Below, one piece after another: positions 1-11,619 of a DNA stretch of 64,000 bases. The position numbers and the translations under genes were made by a program. The first letter of the stretch is position 1. Every line of letters starts with the position of its first letter. The DNA is from Triglochin maritima (lineage: Eukaryota; Streptophyta; Magnoliopsida; Alismatales; Juncaginaceae), in assembly GCA_963682175.1 (NCBI GenBank), contig OY821772.1, positions 14,810,743 through 14,874,742 on the forward strand. The letters run 5' to 3'. The notes below the pieces were generated by a model. It was given only the letters and a program-made list of their open reading frames with translations. It was not told the origin of the DNA and ran no database searches.

Positions 1-187
1 TCTTCTTCCATTGCACAATATGTCCCAAACTCTTGAGAGGTTCAAATCTTCAATTCGATCCATTGAATGAGACGCCTTTGCGTCTAATTCATGAACCCCT
101 CCTTGCATTTTGTGCAAATTTTGAGGGGCCCCAAGCATGAGTATTCTGGCTCCACGTGGTGCCATGTTCCCATTCCAAGTGCATTGA
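1..187 (+). pseudogene. C-terminal end of the gag-like frame of element 1
   Basis: Conceptual translation gives the same ending as the frame in element A: a Met-Ser-Gln-Thr-Leu-Glu-Arg block, a Leu-Ile-His-Glu-Pro-like block, and a final Phe-Gln-Val-His followed by a stop at 185-187. Compared with element A it has small indels and in-frame stops in the middle, so it is not translatable as one piece. No function is known for this C-terminal domain. The rest of the gene lies outside the window. Confidence 0.6.
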
Positions 188-1763
188 CCCACTTTTGAGG
201 TTCTCATTTGATGTCCCTTGGCAAATGAAGATGTGAACTTATTTTTTGTACATAGTTATATTTTAAAAACACAATAAAAGACTCCACCAGTGAGCATTGA
301 TTGTTGTGGGCTCTAACCCTTGTGTGTTTGGGCCCCATTTGTTTCACGTATTTGTATCCCTTCTTTAGTATTTCACAGGCTTTGAGGAGAATTCGGGTTT
401 GTGTCCATCAACATAACCATGAACTTCCCTTTGTGCTTCACATTGGTGACATTTTTTCTTTTTCATGCAAAAATCCATGTAGTATCATGCTCACATTCAT
501 TGAGAACAATGCATGAAGTAAGTGTGGGGGGTGTTTTACGTGTGTACATAGTTGAGTGTTTCTCTTTTTGTTTTGTTTTATTTTGTTTGCATTGTTAGGG
601 TCATGTTAGTGTGTTGCATTTAATATCGATATATTTGCTTGTCATTATCCTTGGGTGACTTGTCCTCTTTTTCTTGCCTAGTTCATTAAATTTTTCATTT
701 CTTTAAAAAATCTTCATGTGTTTGCGAAAGAAAATGTTTTGTGGGTTTTGCGTGTATTTAGCATGTGCAAAATGCAAGTGAGGCAAAGTAAAAAGAAAGC
801 TCCCAAAATTGTCTTGAACATGATGCATTAAGATCTCTAGTATACCGGCTTTAGGTCTTATCGAGCCGTAATGATGCACCACGGTTTTCCCTCGGGGGGA
901 GAGTAATCATAGGGTTTTAGTACTCAAACAAATAAGAATTCCACCCTGAACCCTGTGAGTCAAATAATTTGTGTCTGTTAGTATAAAGAAGTTTGTCATA
1001 GTCAGGGACCCTTAAACTCTTTTTGTGAAACCTTAAGTGTAGGGGTTTTGGTTCCCATGTAGATAATAAATAAGTGGTGTTCTCTCTTCTCGCATGACTA
1101 CTATCACTCGTGAAATTAGGTCTGAGGGGACTTAGTGTCTGATGCTTTCGAGTCATCTGATTTGGATGCACAAACCGAACTCAAGTTACATGGGTGGTAG
1201 GGATCACCCTATGTGGAGATTTGGGGGAAGGTGTACGTCATAGTGTATGTCCTCACAGGCAATAATGCACGAAACCCAACCCTGCGAGAATCAAACACCA
1301 ACTAGTGTAATCCATACTGCTCCAATTAAATGATGATAAAAAAAGAAAAATAAGACAAATAAGAACCTTAATGGACTTTACACGATGTCTGTCACTTATG
1401 TCCTTAACTAACTTACACGAATGGTTAATTAGGCTAGGTGTGTGGACTAAATACCTATATGGAGTCGGTCCATAGAATTACCGTGTCCAATGATCGACAA
1501 AACTGAGTCCATGGAGTCATATGCTAGGTTGAATAATGCATCTATGTTTGGATTTTATGGGTGTATTCGCTGAAAACCCTCAGGAGACAACACTCCTCTT
1601 TGGCGACAAGGAGGTTTAACGCCTTGTTGCACATGCTAAGTGCAATCGTGATTCCTACGAAAGAGAGTTAGGATTTTCCTATTTTACGTATGCTTTTTCC
1701 TTTCTTTCACTTTTCCCTTTCTTTGTTTTGCTCGGGACTAGCAAAAGTTATGTGTGGGGTATT
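188..1763 (+). other. Long 3' untranslated region of element 1, ending in the polypurine tract
   Basis: About 1.6 kb with no open frame of note, alignable along its length with 8202-9836 of element A and, reversed, with 61754-63363 of element D. Recognisable blocks are a GAGAACAATGCATGAAGTA stretch near 501, a conserved block near 1560-1690, and a terminal GTGTGGGGTATT next to the LTR. The terminal part also resembles the 3' end of element B, which suggests a function in priming or packaging (inference). Confidence 0.6.
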
Positions 1764-3321
1764 TGATTGATATCATATCATCAATATATTTGTGTCTTGT
1801 ATCCTTTATTTTTAGCCTAAGCAATGCTATGTAACGAGATTTATGTTTAAGTTGCAGGAATAAACAGGTTTGAGAAGAAGAGACTAAAAAAGGACTTATA
1901 AGCAAGGAAAATGACTAAGACGCAAGACTTATGGACTGAGATGCAAGAGAGAAGGACCCGGATGTAAAACCAAAAGCACTAATGAGAAACTCAAGAAACT
2001 CCACACCATATTGAGGATTATTTTGGCAATTAGATATGGGTCTAAGCTCCAAGAACCACTTCGGGTGCACCAAACATGACGAAATCGATCCACAAAAGTC
2101 TCCACCAAAGCACAACCCGATCAGCCCAACCCAGACCGCCAATTGGCTATCGCAAACCGCCAATTGGTGGTCCCTTTGGATCCAAACCCGATAAGACTCA
2201 GCCGGGTGATGTATTAGTGTGTATTTAGTCCATTTATGGTATGCGTTTAGTCCCATACCGAGGTATTGTCCCGGGTTACCTTTTTCTATGACTATAAATA
2301 GAACTCTTCCTCCTCCTTTGTATTTACCCATTCCTTGGTGGCATTCTCTCTACTTAGAGTAAGCCTTGGAGCAAAACTCAAGTGGAGCAGAATGCTACTT
2401 GTAATGTGAGTCATGTAAATAAAATAATTTTTTTAGTTTATTTTAATGTCGTCACTTCTTTTCATTCTTGCATATTTAGTTTTATTAGTTAGAATGTTTT
2501 CTCTTCTTAATATGCATGTTAGCCTAATAAGTAGTGAGTAGTTCCATCCCCTTTGGGGTGTGGAGATGATGTATATTTATGTTTTGAGGTTTTGAATGTT
2601 TGACAAATTTAGATTGTGTAGACTTGAATGTTTGTATGTTCATCGGGTTTGTTTTGTTCATCTACATGTTGGGGGATTTTGATAGGTTTTGCCATAAGAT
2701 TTAGACACTTCCCATGCTTAGTTTCCTCATGTTTATTGGCTGAAATTTCCTGTTGGATATGCTACATCTTAGTCGTGTGTTTGTATTAGAGTTTAATTGC
2801 TTGATTGATTGAATAAACTTTGTTTTGATGAGTTTTGCCAAAAAATTCTGACACTTCCCATGCTTCGCTTTGTTCTTCACATGAGTTCCTGGTTTTGATG
2901 TGGTTTGCCATAATGTTAGACACTTCTGATGCTTTGCCTCATCTTGTGATAATCAAGTAGTAATTGCTAGTATGTTGTGTGAATGGATTGATATATTTTG
3001 CCACATCTTTATACACTTCCTATGAATGAAAACACACACATGACACACACACACATGCTTACATACGTCATTCATCACTTCTCCCACCTCATTTATGTTC
3101 ACACTCCACCCCTTGGAGGTTTTTATTCTTGAATCTCATCTTCCTTGTTTGTTGCTTAATAGTTTAGTGTAGTTTAGTTTAGTGTGATCACAACTTCTTC
3201 CCCTCTTTTCCCACTTGCCTTCGAACGAACCAGAGTCGACACACCTCCCAGTGGATCGACCCGTATTTACCACGTCTTCACCGCGACTAAGCACTTGCGG
3301 TATTTTAAACTGATTCAATCA
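1764..3321 (+). repeat. 3' LTR of element 1 (Athila-type, about 1.56 kb)
   Basis: Starts TGATTGATATC and ends CAATCA, with TG..CA termini. It contains two half-palindromes of the GACCGCCAATTGG type at about 2133-2172, a TATA box (CTATAAATAG) near 2292, and the family 3' end (GATCGACCCGTATTTACCAC then CACTTGCGGT) near 3253-3304. A short CA-rich microsatellite lies near 3036-3058. Confidence 0.85.
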
Positions 3322-4061
3322 AGTTTTTTTATGTCATAAGACGAAGTTGACGACTGGAAACAAAAAGACTCTGAAACAAAATGGACGAACAAAGTGGTCG
3401 AGCAATACAATGTTGGCGATGTTGTACGTTAGGCCAACATGAAAACATGTAAAGAGATTATTTTGTATGTTCATTTGGTAGTGTTTATTTTAGTGTAATT
3501 TCCCTCGTAACCCCATGTAGAGGAAACAATATTTTGTAGTGATCATGGCTTGAAGAAGAACCTTTAATTTATGAAATTGCCTATTTTCAAAGAAACATGA
3601 AAAGCAAACCTCTTAGTTGAAAACCAAAATGGGCCAAGTTTGTTGAATTTGGAAGTCTATCCTCTGTTAAAACGGCACTACCATTGTCATTTTTAGTTGA
3701 ACAAAAATGACACAAGTGATGCCATTTTCTTCTAATGAAAATGATGCAACCTTGTCATTTTTGTTCACTTAAAAACGACATTGGTAGTGCCATTTTAGCA
3801 GAGGACAGATCCATTTGTATTTGTTTTCCTCCCATTCTCTTGAAATTTATTTCTAAGTCTTGTACGCCTGTGGAAAAAACATCATCCCATCTCATACAAC
3901 ACCACACATGTCATGCAACAACACATTTCAAGCAATAAACACATATCAAACATTAATTTAGTCCACGTTTAGAATGAAAAAACCAAAGTGTTCTTAACGT
4001 TAGAATTTAAATACAACTTAGGTGGAGAAAATACTTTAGTCGGTTTTTGGGTCCGCCTACC
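3322..4061. other. Intergenic stretch with a short inverted repeat
   Basis: No gene is recognised. Positions about 3659-3710 and 3765-3815 form an imperfect inverted repeat (CCTCTGTTAAAACGGCACTA against TAGTGCCATTTTAGCAGAGG) enclosing AAATGACA/TGTCATTT steps. Similar AAAACGACAT..ATGTCATTTT steps occur at 23195-23310, on the other side of the PMD pseudogene. A TTTTGTAGTG at 3532-3541 resembles a CACTA terminus, but no partner was found. Confidence 0.4.
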
Positions 4062-4200
4062 TCATCGTGGGACCTTCGAAGGCCGACGACGAAAAACCTG
4101 AGTTATCCCAACTGCTTCTTCTTCAGGAATCCCATCATTGTCACATTTTTCGACTTCACCTACTTGAAATGATGAACCTTCAAAGACATGAAATGTTGAA

Positions 4201-5585
4201 TGATTGACATCATATCATGCATATATTTGTGTCTTATATCCTTTAATTTAGCCTAAGCAATGCTATGTAACGAGTGTTATGTTTATGTTTCAGGAATAAA
4301 TAGGTTTAGGAAGAAGAGGCTCAAAAAGGACTCAAATGCAAGGGAAATGACTAAGTTGCAAGACTTATGGACTAAGATGAAAGAGAAAAGGACCCGAATG
4401 CAATACCAAAAGGATTAATGAGTAAATCAAGAAGCTCCACACCTTAATGAGGAGTATTTTGGCAATTAAATCCGGGTCCAACCATCAATAACCCAATCGG
4501 TCACACCAAACACCAAGACATCAAGCTAGAATTGCCAAGCAAATCCAGAGCTGATCAGAAGAATATAGACCGTTGATTAGCGGTCTGGATTGCTTCAACT
4601 CGCACATGATTTGGTCGATGGTAGATTAGGTTATGTTTAGTCCATTTTTGGTATGCTTTTAGTCCCATACCAGGGGATTGTCCCAGATTAGCTTTTTCCA
4701 TGCCTATAAATAGAACTCTTCACCTTCTTTTGTATTCACCCATTGCTTGGTGCCATTCTCTCTACTTGGAGTAAAAGCCTTGAAGCAAAATCTCAATGTG
4801 GAGAAGAATGCCACTTGTAATGTGAGTCATGTAAATAAAATAATTGTTCTTAGTTTCTTTTAATCTTGTCTTTTAATTCTTGCATGCTTCTTTAGTTTTA
4901 GTTTCCTTTCAATTAGTTGCTTTAATATTCCTTTCTTGCTTAGTTTAATTGCCTTCCATTAGAATGTTTTGTTTTGTTAATGTAGTTTGTAGTTAAAATA
5001 TTAGTGAGTAGTTCCATCCCCTTTGGGGGTGGAGTAGATGTTTATACATGTTATGTAGATGGAATGAATGCTAAACATTGTTGTATGTGAGAAATGTTAG
5101 TATGCTTGTTTGAATTAATGAGAACACTTAACTTGATGGTTTCTGCCACAATGTTTAGGTACATTCCATGCTTGCTTAGGTTCTTAATAACAAACTTGTC
5201 ATGCTCATATTAAACACTTAGGTTAGTGCTTTGAATGATAGGTCTTGTCATGAGGTACTTCTTATGCATTACAAACACTAACTACACTTGAGCTTATTGT
5301 ATGCATTCATCACTTCTTATTTCATGTGTACACACACTCCACCCCTTAGGGGTTTTCCATTCCTGATTTCTATCTTCTTTTATTAGTCGCTTAGTTTTAG
5401 TTCATTTTGTGCTCTCATTTCCTTCCTTGTTGCTACTAGTTTAGTTTAATCAATCTTTCTCTCCTTTCTTTCCCACTCACCTTCGAACAAACTAAAGTCG
5501 ACACACCTCCCTGTGGATCGACCCGTATTTGTCACCGCTTCAACGCGGCTGTGCACTTGCGGTTATAATTAAAACGTATAAATCA
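4201..5585 (+). repeat. 5' LTR of element A (1,385 bp)
   Basis: Begins TGATTGACATC and ends GTATAAATCA. It holds one degenerate palindromic unit (GACCGTTGATTAGCGGTC, 4568-4585), a TATA box (CCTATAAATAG) near 4703, and the shared 3' end block (GATCGACCCGTATTTGTCACC) near 5516. It is about 23 bp shorter than the 3' LTR, largely because the 3' LTR has a second palindromic unit. Confidence 0.92.
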
Positions 5586-5591
5586 AGTTTT

Positions 5592-5608
5592 TGGCACCGT
5601 TGCCTGGG
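5592..5608 (+). other. Primer-binding site of element A, tRNA-Asp type
   Basis: TGGCACCGTTGCCTGGG lies 6 bases after the LTR end. It differs at two bases from the expected complement of the 3' end of plant tRNA-Asp, the usual Athila primer. Element B has a closer match at 47594. Confidence 0.75.
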
Positions 5609-6707
5609 AGGTGTTTTGTCCAGAGTTTAGTTTGGACGATTCGAGTGGTTTTAATTTTTCTTTTTTAGTTTTGATCTGTTTCAGGGATCCTGAGGATCAA
5701 GGGGAGGCGACTGGAGGAATGAGAGAGAGAAACACTCAACAGTGACCGCCAATTGGCGGCCCGGTGAGCTTCACTTTCTCTCAATTTTATTCTGGTTGTT
5801 TTTTATTTCATTGTAGTTATCTTGGAGCATCATCTTGCATGCTGTGACTTTTAGTTTGCTCCCAGATTAAAAATCAATCCCCTTTAATCAACTTGGCCAC
5901 TAAAATCCAAAGCAAATGATTAGGCATTCTTACTTGTTTTGGTCATGCATCACATACTTGACTTAGGCATGTGGTTGTCTTTTATTTTAGCTTACTTTCA
6001 GTTGATGAGTGCTGGCGTGAGGTACGTATTTCCTACTCTAATTAATGCATATTGTATGACCATACATTAGTTAGTAGGAATTGCATCAGGACAATAGTGA
6101 GTTGAGTGTTTGATTGGAGTGTTGATTTCTAGATTTAAGATCAAAACGCTACTAAGGAGGGGTTGTCCCATAAAAGATAAGGTGGGGGATTTCATCACCC
6201 TTTCCTTGGCCCCAAAAATCACTCTTAATAAAAGCCTTAATTCTAAAAGCAAGTAGACATTGACCCTAAGGATTTCGGACGCACTAGGAGAGTAATCTAG
6301 TCAAGACCGTCATGACCTGATCGGCGTCGCCTTCCTTGTCGATAGTAGGAGGTACTGGATCTCTGAATCTGGTATCACTTACTGGGCATTATGGTCTTCG
6401 TTGTAGGGAGGTGAAGTGTATCGAAACTAGTGACCTCGAAGTTAGGCGTCGTCTAGCCTACGGACCCATAGCCTTAAATTGTTTGAGTTGTGCTTGCTAG
6501 ATTAGGCTTCTACCCTCTCTCACTACCCACGCTAGTTTCTAGGGATTCTTCCCTTCTCCTCTGACTCATCTTCTTCTCACCTACTTCTACATTCTAGTAT
6601 CCTCCCCTTTACACTCTCTGTTAGCGTTTTAGGGTCGAGTCGAGCACTTTTTGCGAGCTTAGCCACGTGGTGGTGAGAGTGGTCGACTCGAGAGTTTTTT
6701 TGTTGAG
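5609..6707 (+). other. Leader of element A with a palindrome copied from the family's LTR
   Basis: This is about 1.1 kb of untranslated leader. GACCGCCAATTGGCGGC at 5744-5760 is the same palindrome that marks the U3 region of LTRs 1, C, D and 16214-17741. A block near 6180-6240 (GGGGGATTTCATCACCCTT) is shared with the leader of element B near 48296. Nothing else is recognised. Confidence 0.65.
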
Positions 6708-8201
6708 ATGGATGGTTACATAGGCGACCATCCATATCATTGTTGGGACCAGAACAATTCTTCCTGGTATTCCGGACCCATGCAACCTGGGGTGGCTCCG
6801 ACTAACACCCCGTATGGTTGGAACAATCTTAATTGTGTGACTGAGCAATCTTCATATTGGGGTATTATGAGAGAGACACTGACTGCTAGACCACCATCTA
6901 GTTACGTCGGATCATATGTTGGTCATCAAACTGAGACATTGCAAGAACCTTTGGCCTCTTTCATGTATGTGGTAGAAGACATGAGTGCACTGGTGGCTCC
7001 AGTAGTCGTATTGTGTCACTGTTGTGGGTTGAGTGGTCATGTTTTTGGGGAATGTCCTTATGTTCCCCCAGAGCCTGAGTATGAGCATACATTTTCCCAA
7101 AATGCTCAATATGACCATTACACATCCACGTACAACCCAAGAGGGATGGATTCTTGGGGAGATGATCCTTATTCAAATTCTTATACATCATTTCCACCCT
7201 GGTACCCTCCTCCCGAATACCCAGAATTCTACCAACACCCCACTTCAAATCATTGGACTCATTCTCAGCCCATCAACACCCAACCCCAAAATTTCTCAAG
7301 CTCTGACTTGGATCTCACAGTTGACCACATACCTGATTCCTTGAAATAAACTTTCCTTACGTTCATGGAAACCACTCAACAGCCCATACAAAATATGACA
7401 CTACAAGTGAGTCAAATGACGCAATAATTATGTGAACATGATGAGAGTAACTTTTCTTGTCAACATGAGGATTCATCTTTTGATATCGAACCGCCATCAC
7501 CACATCCACAAATCCAAAGCACAATCTTTCAAAGTCAAACTCCTAGTCAGTCTGAGGGACTTGGGGTTTCAATTCACGATCACTTGGTGGACGATTCGAT
7601 TCCAATTGAGAATAATATGGACCAGCTTCATTATGAGTCGGCACATGATTGTGCCTTACCTTTTTGTCCTGTGGCCCCTGAGCCACATGATCTTCATGTT
7701 GTGTCTTTTAAGGACTCACCTCTGGTAGAGCAAAAGCTCCCTAGTATCCTTAATTTCAAACGACCATATGAGAGTTTGCCTCTCACTATTGTTCCTGATC
7801 ATCTTGGAAATGATGGGACATCAAACAACTACATTGCCAATGAGGGTATTGCGAGTTCTTTAGAGGATACCTTGGGTAAGAGACCCACTTCCTATTCTCC
7901 TGGTGAGTTGGACATGCATAACGAGGTTCTTGACCTCGTTCCGACCCACCAGCCTGTTGGTTGGAGAGTTTGGATTGAAGATCACAACTTCAATTCCGCG
8001 ACGGGAGAAACTTTTCTTCTGTTGCACAATATGTCCCAAACTCTTGAGAGGTTCAAGCTCTTTCAGTTTGATCCTTTGAATGAGACACATTTGCGTCCAA
8101 TTCATGAACCTCTCATTTCATCTTGTGCTCTTTGTGAAGGGGGCCCACGCATGAGTATTATGGCCCCGCGTGGTATCATGTTCCCTTTCCAAGTGCATTG
8201 A
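6708..8201 (+). pseudogene. Gag-like protein of the non-autonomous family: one CCHC knuckle and a conserved C-terminal domain
   Basis: One reading frame runs from ATG 6708 to TGA 8199-8201 (498 codons), broken only by TAA at 7347-7349 and 7425-7427. Around residues 105-118 is a CCHC zinc knuckle (C-x2-C-x4-H-x4-C, starting CHCCGLSGH), followed by a Tyr/Pro/Ser-rich stretch with a YTSTYNPRG motif like the one after the knuckle in element B gag. The usual retrotransposon gag fold upstream of the knuckle is missing. The C-terminal part (about residues 295-497) is conserved in element D and partly in element 1, so it was probably selected before decay. The role is inferred to be RNA binding; the C-terminal domain is unrecognised. 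Confidence 0.65.
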
Positions 8202-9836
8202 CCCACTTTTGAGGTTCCCATTTGATGTCCTTTTATAAATGAAGATGGGAACTTTTTTTTGTAAATAGTTATATTCAAAAAAACAAAAAAAGAAGAAAGA
8301 AGAGAAAACGAAAAAAACAATAAAAGACTCCTTCAGTGAGCATCGATTGTTGTGGGCTCCAACCCTTGAGTATTTGGGTCACATTTCTTTCACGTATTTG
8401 TATCCCTTCTTTAGCATCTCACAGGTTTTGAGGGAATTTGGGTTGTGTCCATCAACATAGCCATGAACTTCCCTTTCTACTTCACGTTGGTGATATCTCT
8501 TCTTTTTCATGCATGAATCCATGTAGTATCTTGCTCACATTCATTGAGGACAATACATGAAGTAGGTGTGGGGGGTGTTTTACGTGTGTACATAGTCGAG
8601 TCTTTTCCTTTGATTTTTGTTTTCTTTTGTGTGCATTGATAGGGTCATGTTAGTGTGCTGCATTTAATATCGATATATCTGCTTGCCATAATCCATGGGT
8701 GACTTGTCTTCTTTTGCTTGCCTAGTGCTTTAAAATTTTCACATTTCTTTCAAAATCTTTATGTGTTTACGAAAGAAAATGTTTTGTGGGTTTTGTGTGT
8801 GTTTAGCATATGCAAAACCGTTGAGAGGCAAAGTAAAAAAGAAAGCTCCCAAAATTGTCTTGAACTTGATGCATTAGGATATCTAGTACAATGGCTTTAG
8901 GACTTATCTAGTCATTAGGATGCACCCCAGTTTTCCCTCGGGGTGAGTAGTCATAGGGTTTCAGTGCTCAAATAATTAAAGAAGTCCATCCCAAACCTAG
9001 TGAGTCAATAATTCGTGTATGTTAATATAAGGAAGTTTGTTGTAGTCAATGTCCCTTTACATCTTGTTGTGAGACACTAAGTGTAGGTGTTTTGGTTCAT
9101 GTGTAGATAAGAAATAAGTGAGTAGGTGTTCTCTCTTCTCGCACGGCTCCTATCACTCAGGAAATTTGGTCTGAGGGGACTTTCTGCCTGGTGCTTTCGA
9201 CTCATCTGACTTGGGATGCACCGACCGAACTCCCGTTGCACGGGTGGTAGGGATTGCCCTATGTGGAGATGTGGGGAAAGGTGTATGTGGTAGTGTAAGT
9301 CCTCATAGGCAATGATGCACGAAACCTGACCCTGGGAGAATGAAGCTCAAACAAATAAAAAGAAACAAAAAGAAAAAAAAAGAAAAAAAAGTAATGCAAA
9401 TAAGAACCTTAATGGACTTTACACTTTGTATCACTTGAGGATGTTGAGGTTGTCCATGTCTTTCACTTAAGTCCTTAGTTAACTTGCACGAATGGTTCAC
9501 TAGGCTAGGTGTGTGGACTAAATACCAATATAGAGTCGACCCGTAGGATTACCGCGTCCAATGATCGATAAAAATGAGTCCATCGAGTTGAGTTTCTAGA
9601 TTGAATAATGCATCTATGTTCGGATTTTGTGGGTATATCCGCTGAAAACCCAAAGGAGACAACACTCCTCCTTGGCGACAAGGAGGTTTAACGGCTTATT
9701 GAACGTGCTAAGTGCAACCGAGATTCCTACGAAAGTGAGTTAGGATTTCCCTGTTTTTCGTATGCTTTTTCCTTTCTTTCATTTTTCTCTTTCTTTGTTT
9801 TGCTCGGGACTAGCAAAAGTTAGGTGTAGGGGTATT
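8202..9836 (+). other. Long 3' untranslated region and polypurine tract of element A
   Basis: About 1.6 kb without a credible frame but conserved in element 1 and element D. The last roughly 230 bp (about 9610-9836), from GCTGAAAACC through GTGCTAAGTGCAACC and GATTCCTACGAAAG to TTGCTCGGGACTAGCAAAA, also match the end of element B (55700-55903). The polypurine tract is GGTGTAGGGGTATT, directly before the LTR. Confidence 0.65.
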
Positions 9837-11244
9837 TGATTGACGTCATATCATGCATATATTTGTGTCTTATATCCTTTAATTTAGCCTAAGCAATGCT
9901 ATGTAACATGTGTTATGTTTATGTTTTAGGAATAAATAGGTTTAGGAAGAAGAGGCTCAAAAAGGACTCAAATGCAAGGGAAATGACTAAGTTGCAAGAC
10001 TTATGGATTGAGATGAAAGAGACAAGGACCCGAATACAAACCAAAAGGATTAATGAGTAAATCAAGAAACTTCACACCTTAATGAGGAGTATTTTGGCAA
10101 TTAAATCCGGGCCCAACCATCAATATCCCAATCGGTCACACCAAACACCAAGACATCAAGCTAGAATCAAGCCAAACAAATCCAGACCTGATCAGAAGAA
10201 TATAGACTGATGATTAGCGGTCCCAGACTGGGAATCAGCGGTATGGATTGCTTCAACTCGCACATGATTTGGTCGGGTGGTAGATTGGGTTGTATTTAGT
10301 CCATTTTTTGTATGCTTTTAGTCTCATACCGGGGGATTGTCCTGAATTAGCTTTTTCCATGCCTATAAATAGAACTCTTCACCTTCTTTTGTATTCACCC
10401 ATTGCTTGGTGCCATTCTCTCTACTTGGAGTAAAAGCCTTGAAGCAAAAACTCAATGTGGAGAAGAATGCCACTTGTAATGTGAGTCATGTAAATAAAAT
10501 AATTATTCTTAGTTTCTTTTAATCTTGTCTTTTAATTCTTGCATGCTTCTTTAGTTTTAGTTTCCTTTCAATTAGTTGCTTTAATATTCCTTTCTTGCTT
10601 AGTTTAATTGCCTTCCATTAGAATGTTTTGTTTTGTTAATGTAGTTTGTAGTTAAAATATTAGTGAGTAGTTCCATCCCCTTTGGGGGTGGAGTAGATGT
10701 TTATACATGTTATGTAGATGGAATGAATGCTAAACATTGTTGTATGTGAGAAATGTTAGTATGCTTGTTTGAATTAATGAGAACACTTAACTTGATGGTT
10801 TCTGCCACAATATTTAGGTACATTCCATGCTTACTTAGGCTCTTAATAACAAACTTGTCATGCTCATATTAATCACTTAGCTTAGTGCTTTGAATGATAG
10901 GTCTTGCCATGATGTACTTCTTATGCATTAGAAACACTAACTACACTTGAGCTTATTGTATGCATTCATCACTTCTTATTTCATGTGTACACACACTCCA
11001 CCCCTTAGGGGTTTTCCATTCCTGATTTCTATCTTCTTTTATTTGTCGCTTAGTTTTAGTTCGTTTTGTGCTTTCATTTCCTTCCTTGTTGCTACTAGTT
11101 TAGTTTAATCAATCTTTCTCTCCTTTCTTTCCCACTCACCTTCGAACAAACTAAAGTCGACACGCCTCCCTGTGGATCGACCCGTATTTGCCACCGCTTC
11201 AACACGGTTGTGCACTTGCTGTTATAATTAAAACGTATTAATCA
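9837..11244 (+). repeat. 3' LTR of element A (1,408 bp)
   Basis: Begins TGATTGACGTC and ends GTATTAATCA. It is nearly the same as the 5' LTR, but at 10204-10242 it has two tandem units of the degenerate palindrome (around GATTAGCGGTC and AATCAGCGGTA) where the 5' LTR has one. The TATA box is near 10363. The few differences from the 5' LTR indicate a fairly recent insertion. Confidence 0.92.
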
Positions 11245-11619
11245 TTGAACCTTCACCTTGAAAGAACATTACACTGTGCGACTCGTGTTAGAATTCCTCC
11301 ATCGAAAGCAGACCGCCCTATGAATATGAAATTATCCACTTTATCAAGTGACACTACTATTTATGGGAGATTTTTCTCAGAATATTGACGAACTGGTTGA
11401 GAGCATACACATTCTGACAAGTTCAACAACTAATCCACATTCTTGAAGCACGCTATCATTTCCTTGATTTTTTCCTTCATTTTTTGAGTTATTGACAAGG
11501 TGGATCGTGTGCAGAATGCATCCCTTACAAATGGTGAATATCTTCATGTAACCCATGTAAGCCTTGAAACTGTAAAAAATATGACAATTACGATTAGAAT
11601 AAGTGAATTAAAATAATGA

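Larger units (their letters stand above)
1..3321 (+). mobile_element. 3' part of a non-autonomous Athila-type LTR retrotransposon (element 1)
   Basis: The window starts inside this element. Positions 1-187 match the end of the coding frame of element A (8015-8201), 188-1763 match its long 3' untranslated part, and the polypurine-rich block ending at 1763 leads into the LTR at 1764. Only the 3' half is present, so its TSD cannot be tested here. Related copies are element A (4201-11244) and element D (60206-64000, opposite strand). The assignment to the Athila group is inferred from the tRNA-Asp primer site and gag knuckle seen in its relatives. Confidence 0.8.
4201..11244 (+). mobile_element. 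Full-length non-autonomous Athila-type LTR retrotransposon (element A)
   Basis: This is a complete 7,044-bp element bounded by TG..CA LTRs and flanked by the perfect 5-bp duplication TTGAA (4196-4200 and 11245-11249). The order is 5' LTR, tRNA-Asp-type primer site, leader, a gag-like frame of 498 codons, a long 3' untranslated part, polypurine tract and 3' LTR. There is no protease, reverse transcriptase, RNase H or integrase, so it must depend on proteins from another element; element B is a plausible donor type. It resembles the class called TR-GAG or LARD. It sits in the last exon of the PMD pseudogene. Confidence 0.9.

Noticed and set aside
3532..3541. CACTA terminus (TTTTGTAGTG)
   Set aside because: No partner terminus, no subterminal array on the correct side and no transposase nearby; a 10-bp match is weak.
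5592..5608. tRNA gene fragment
   Set aside because: The tRNA-Asp similarity is limited to the primer-binding site; no cloverleaf is present. The same applies to 47594-47610 and 18241-18252.
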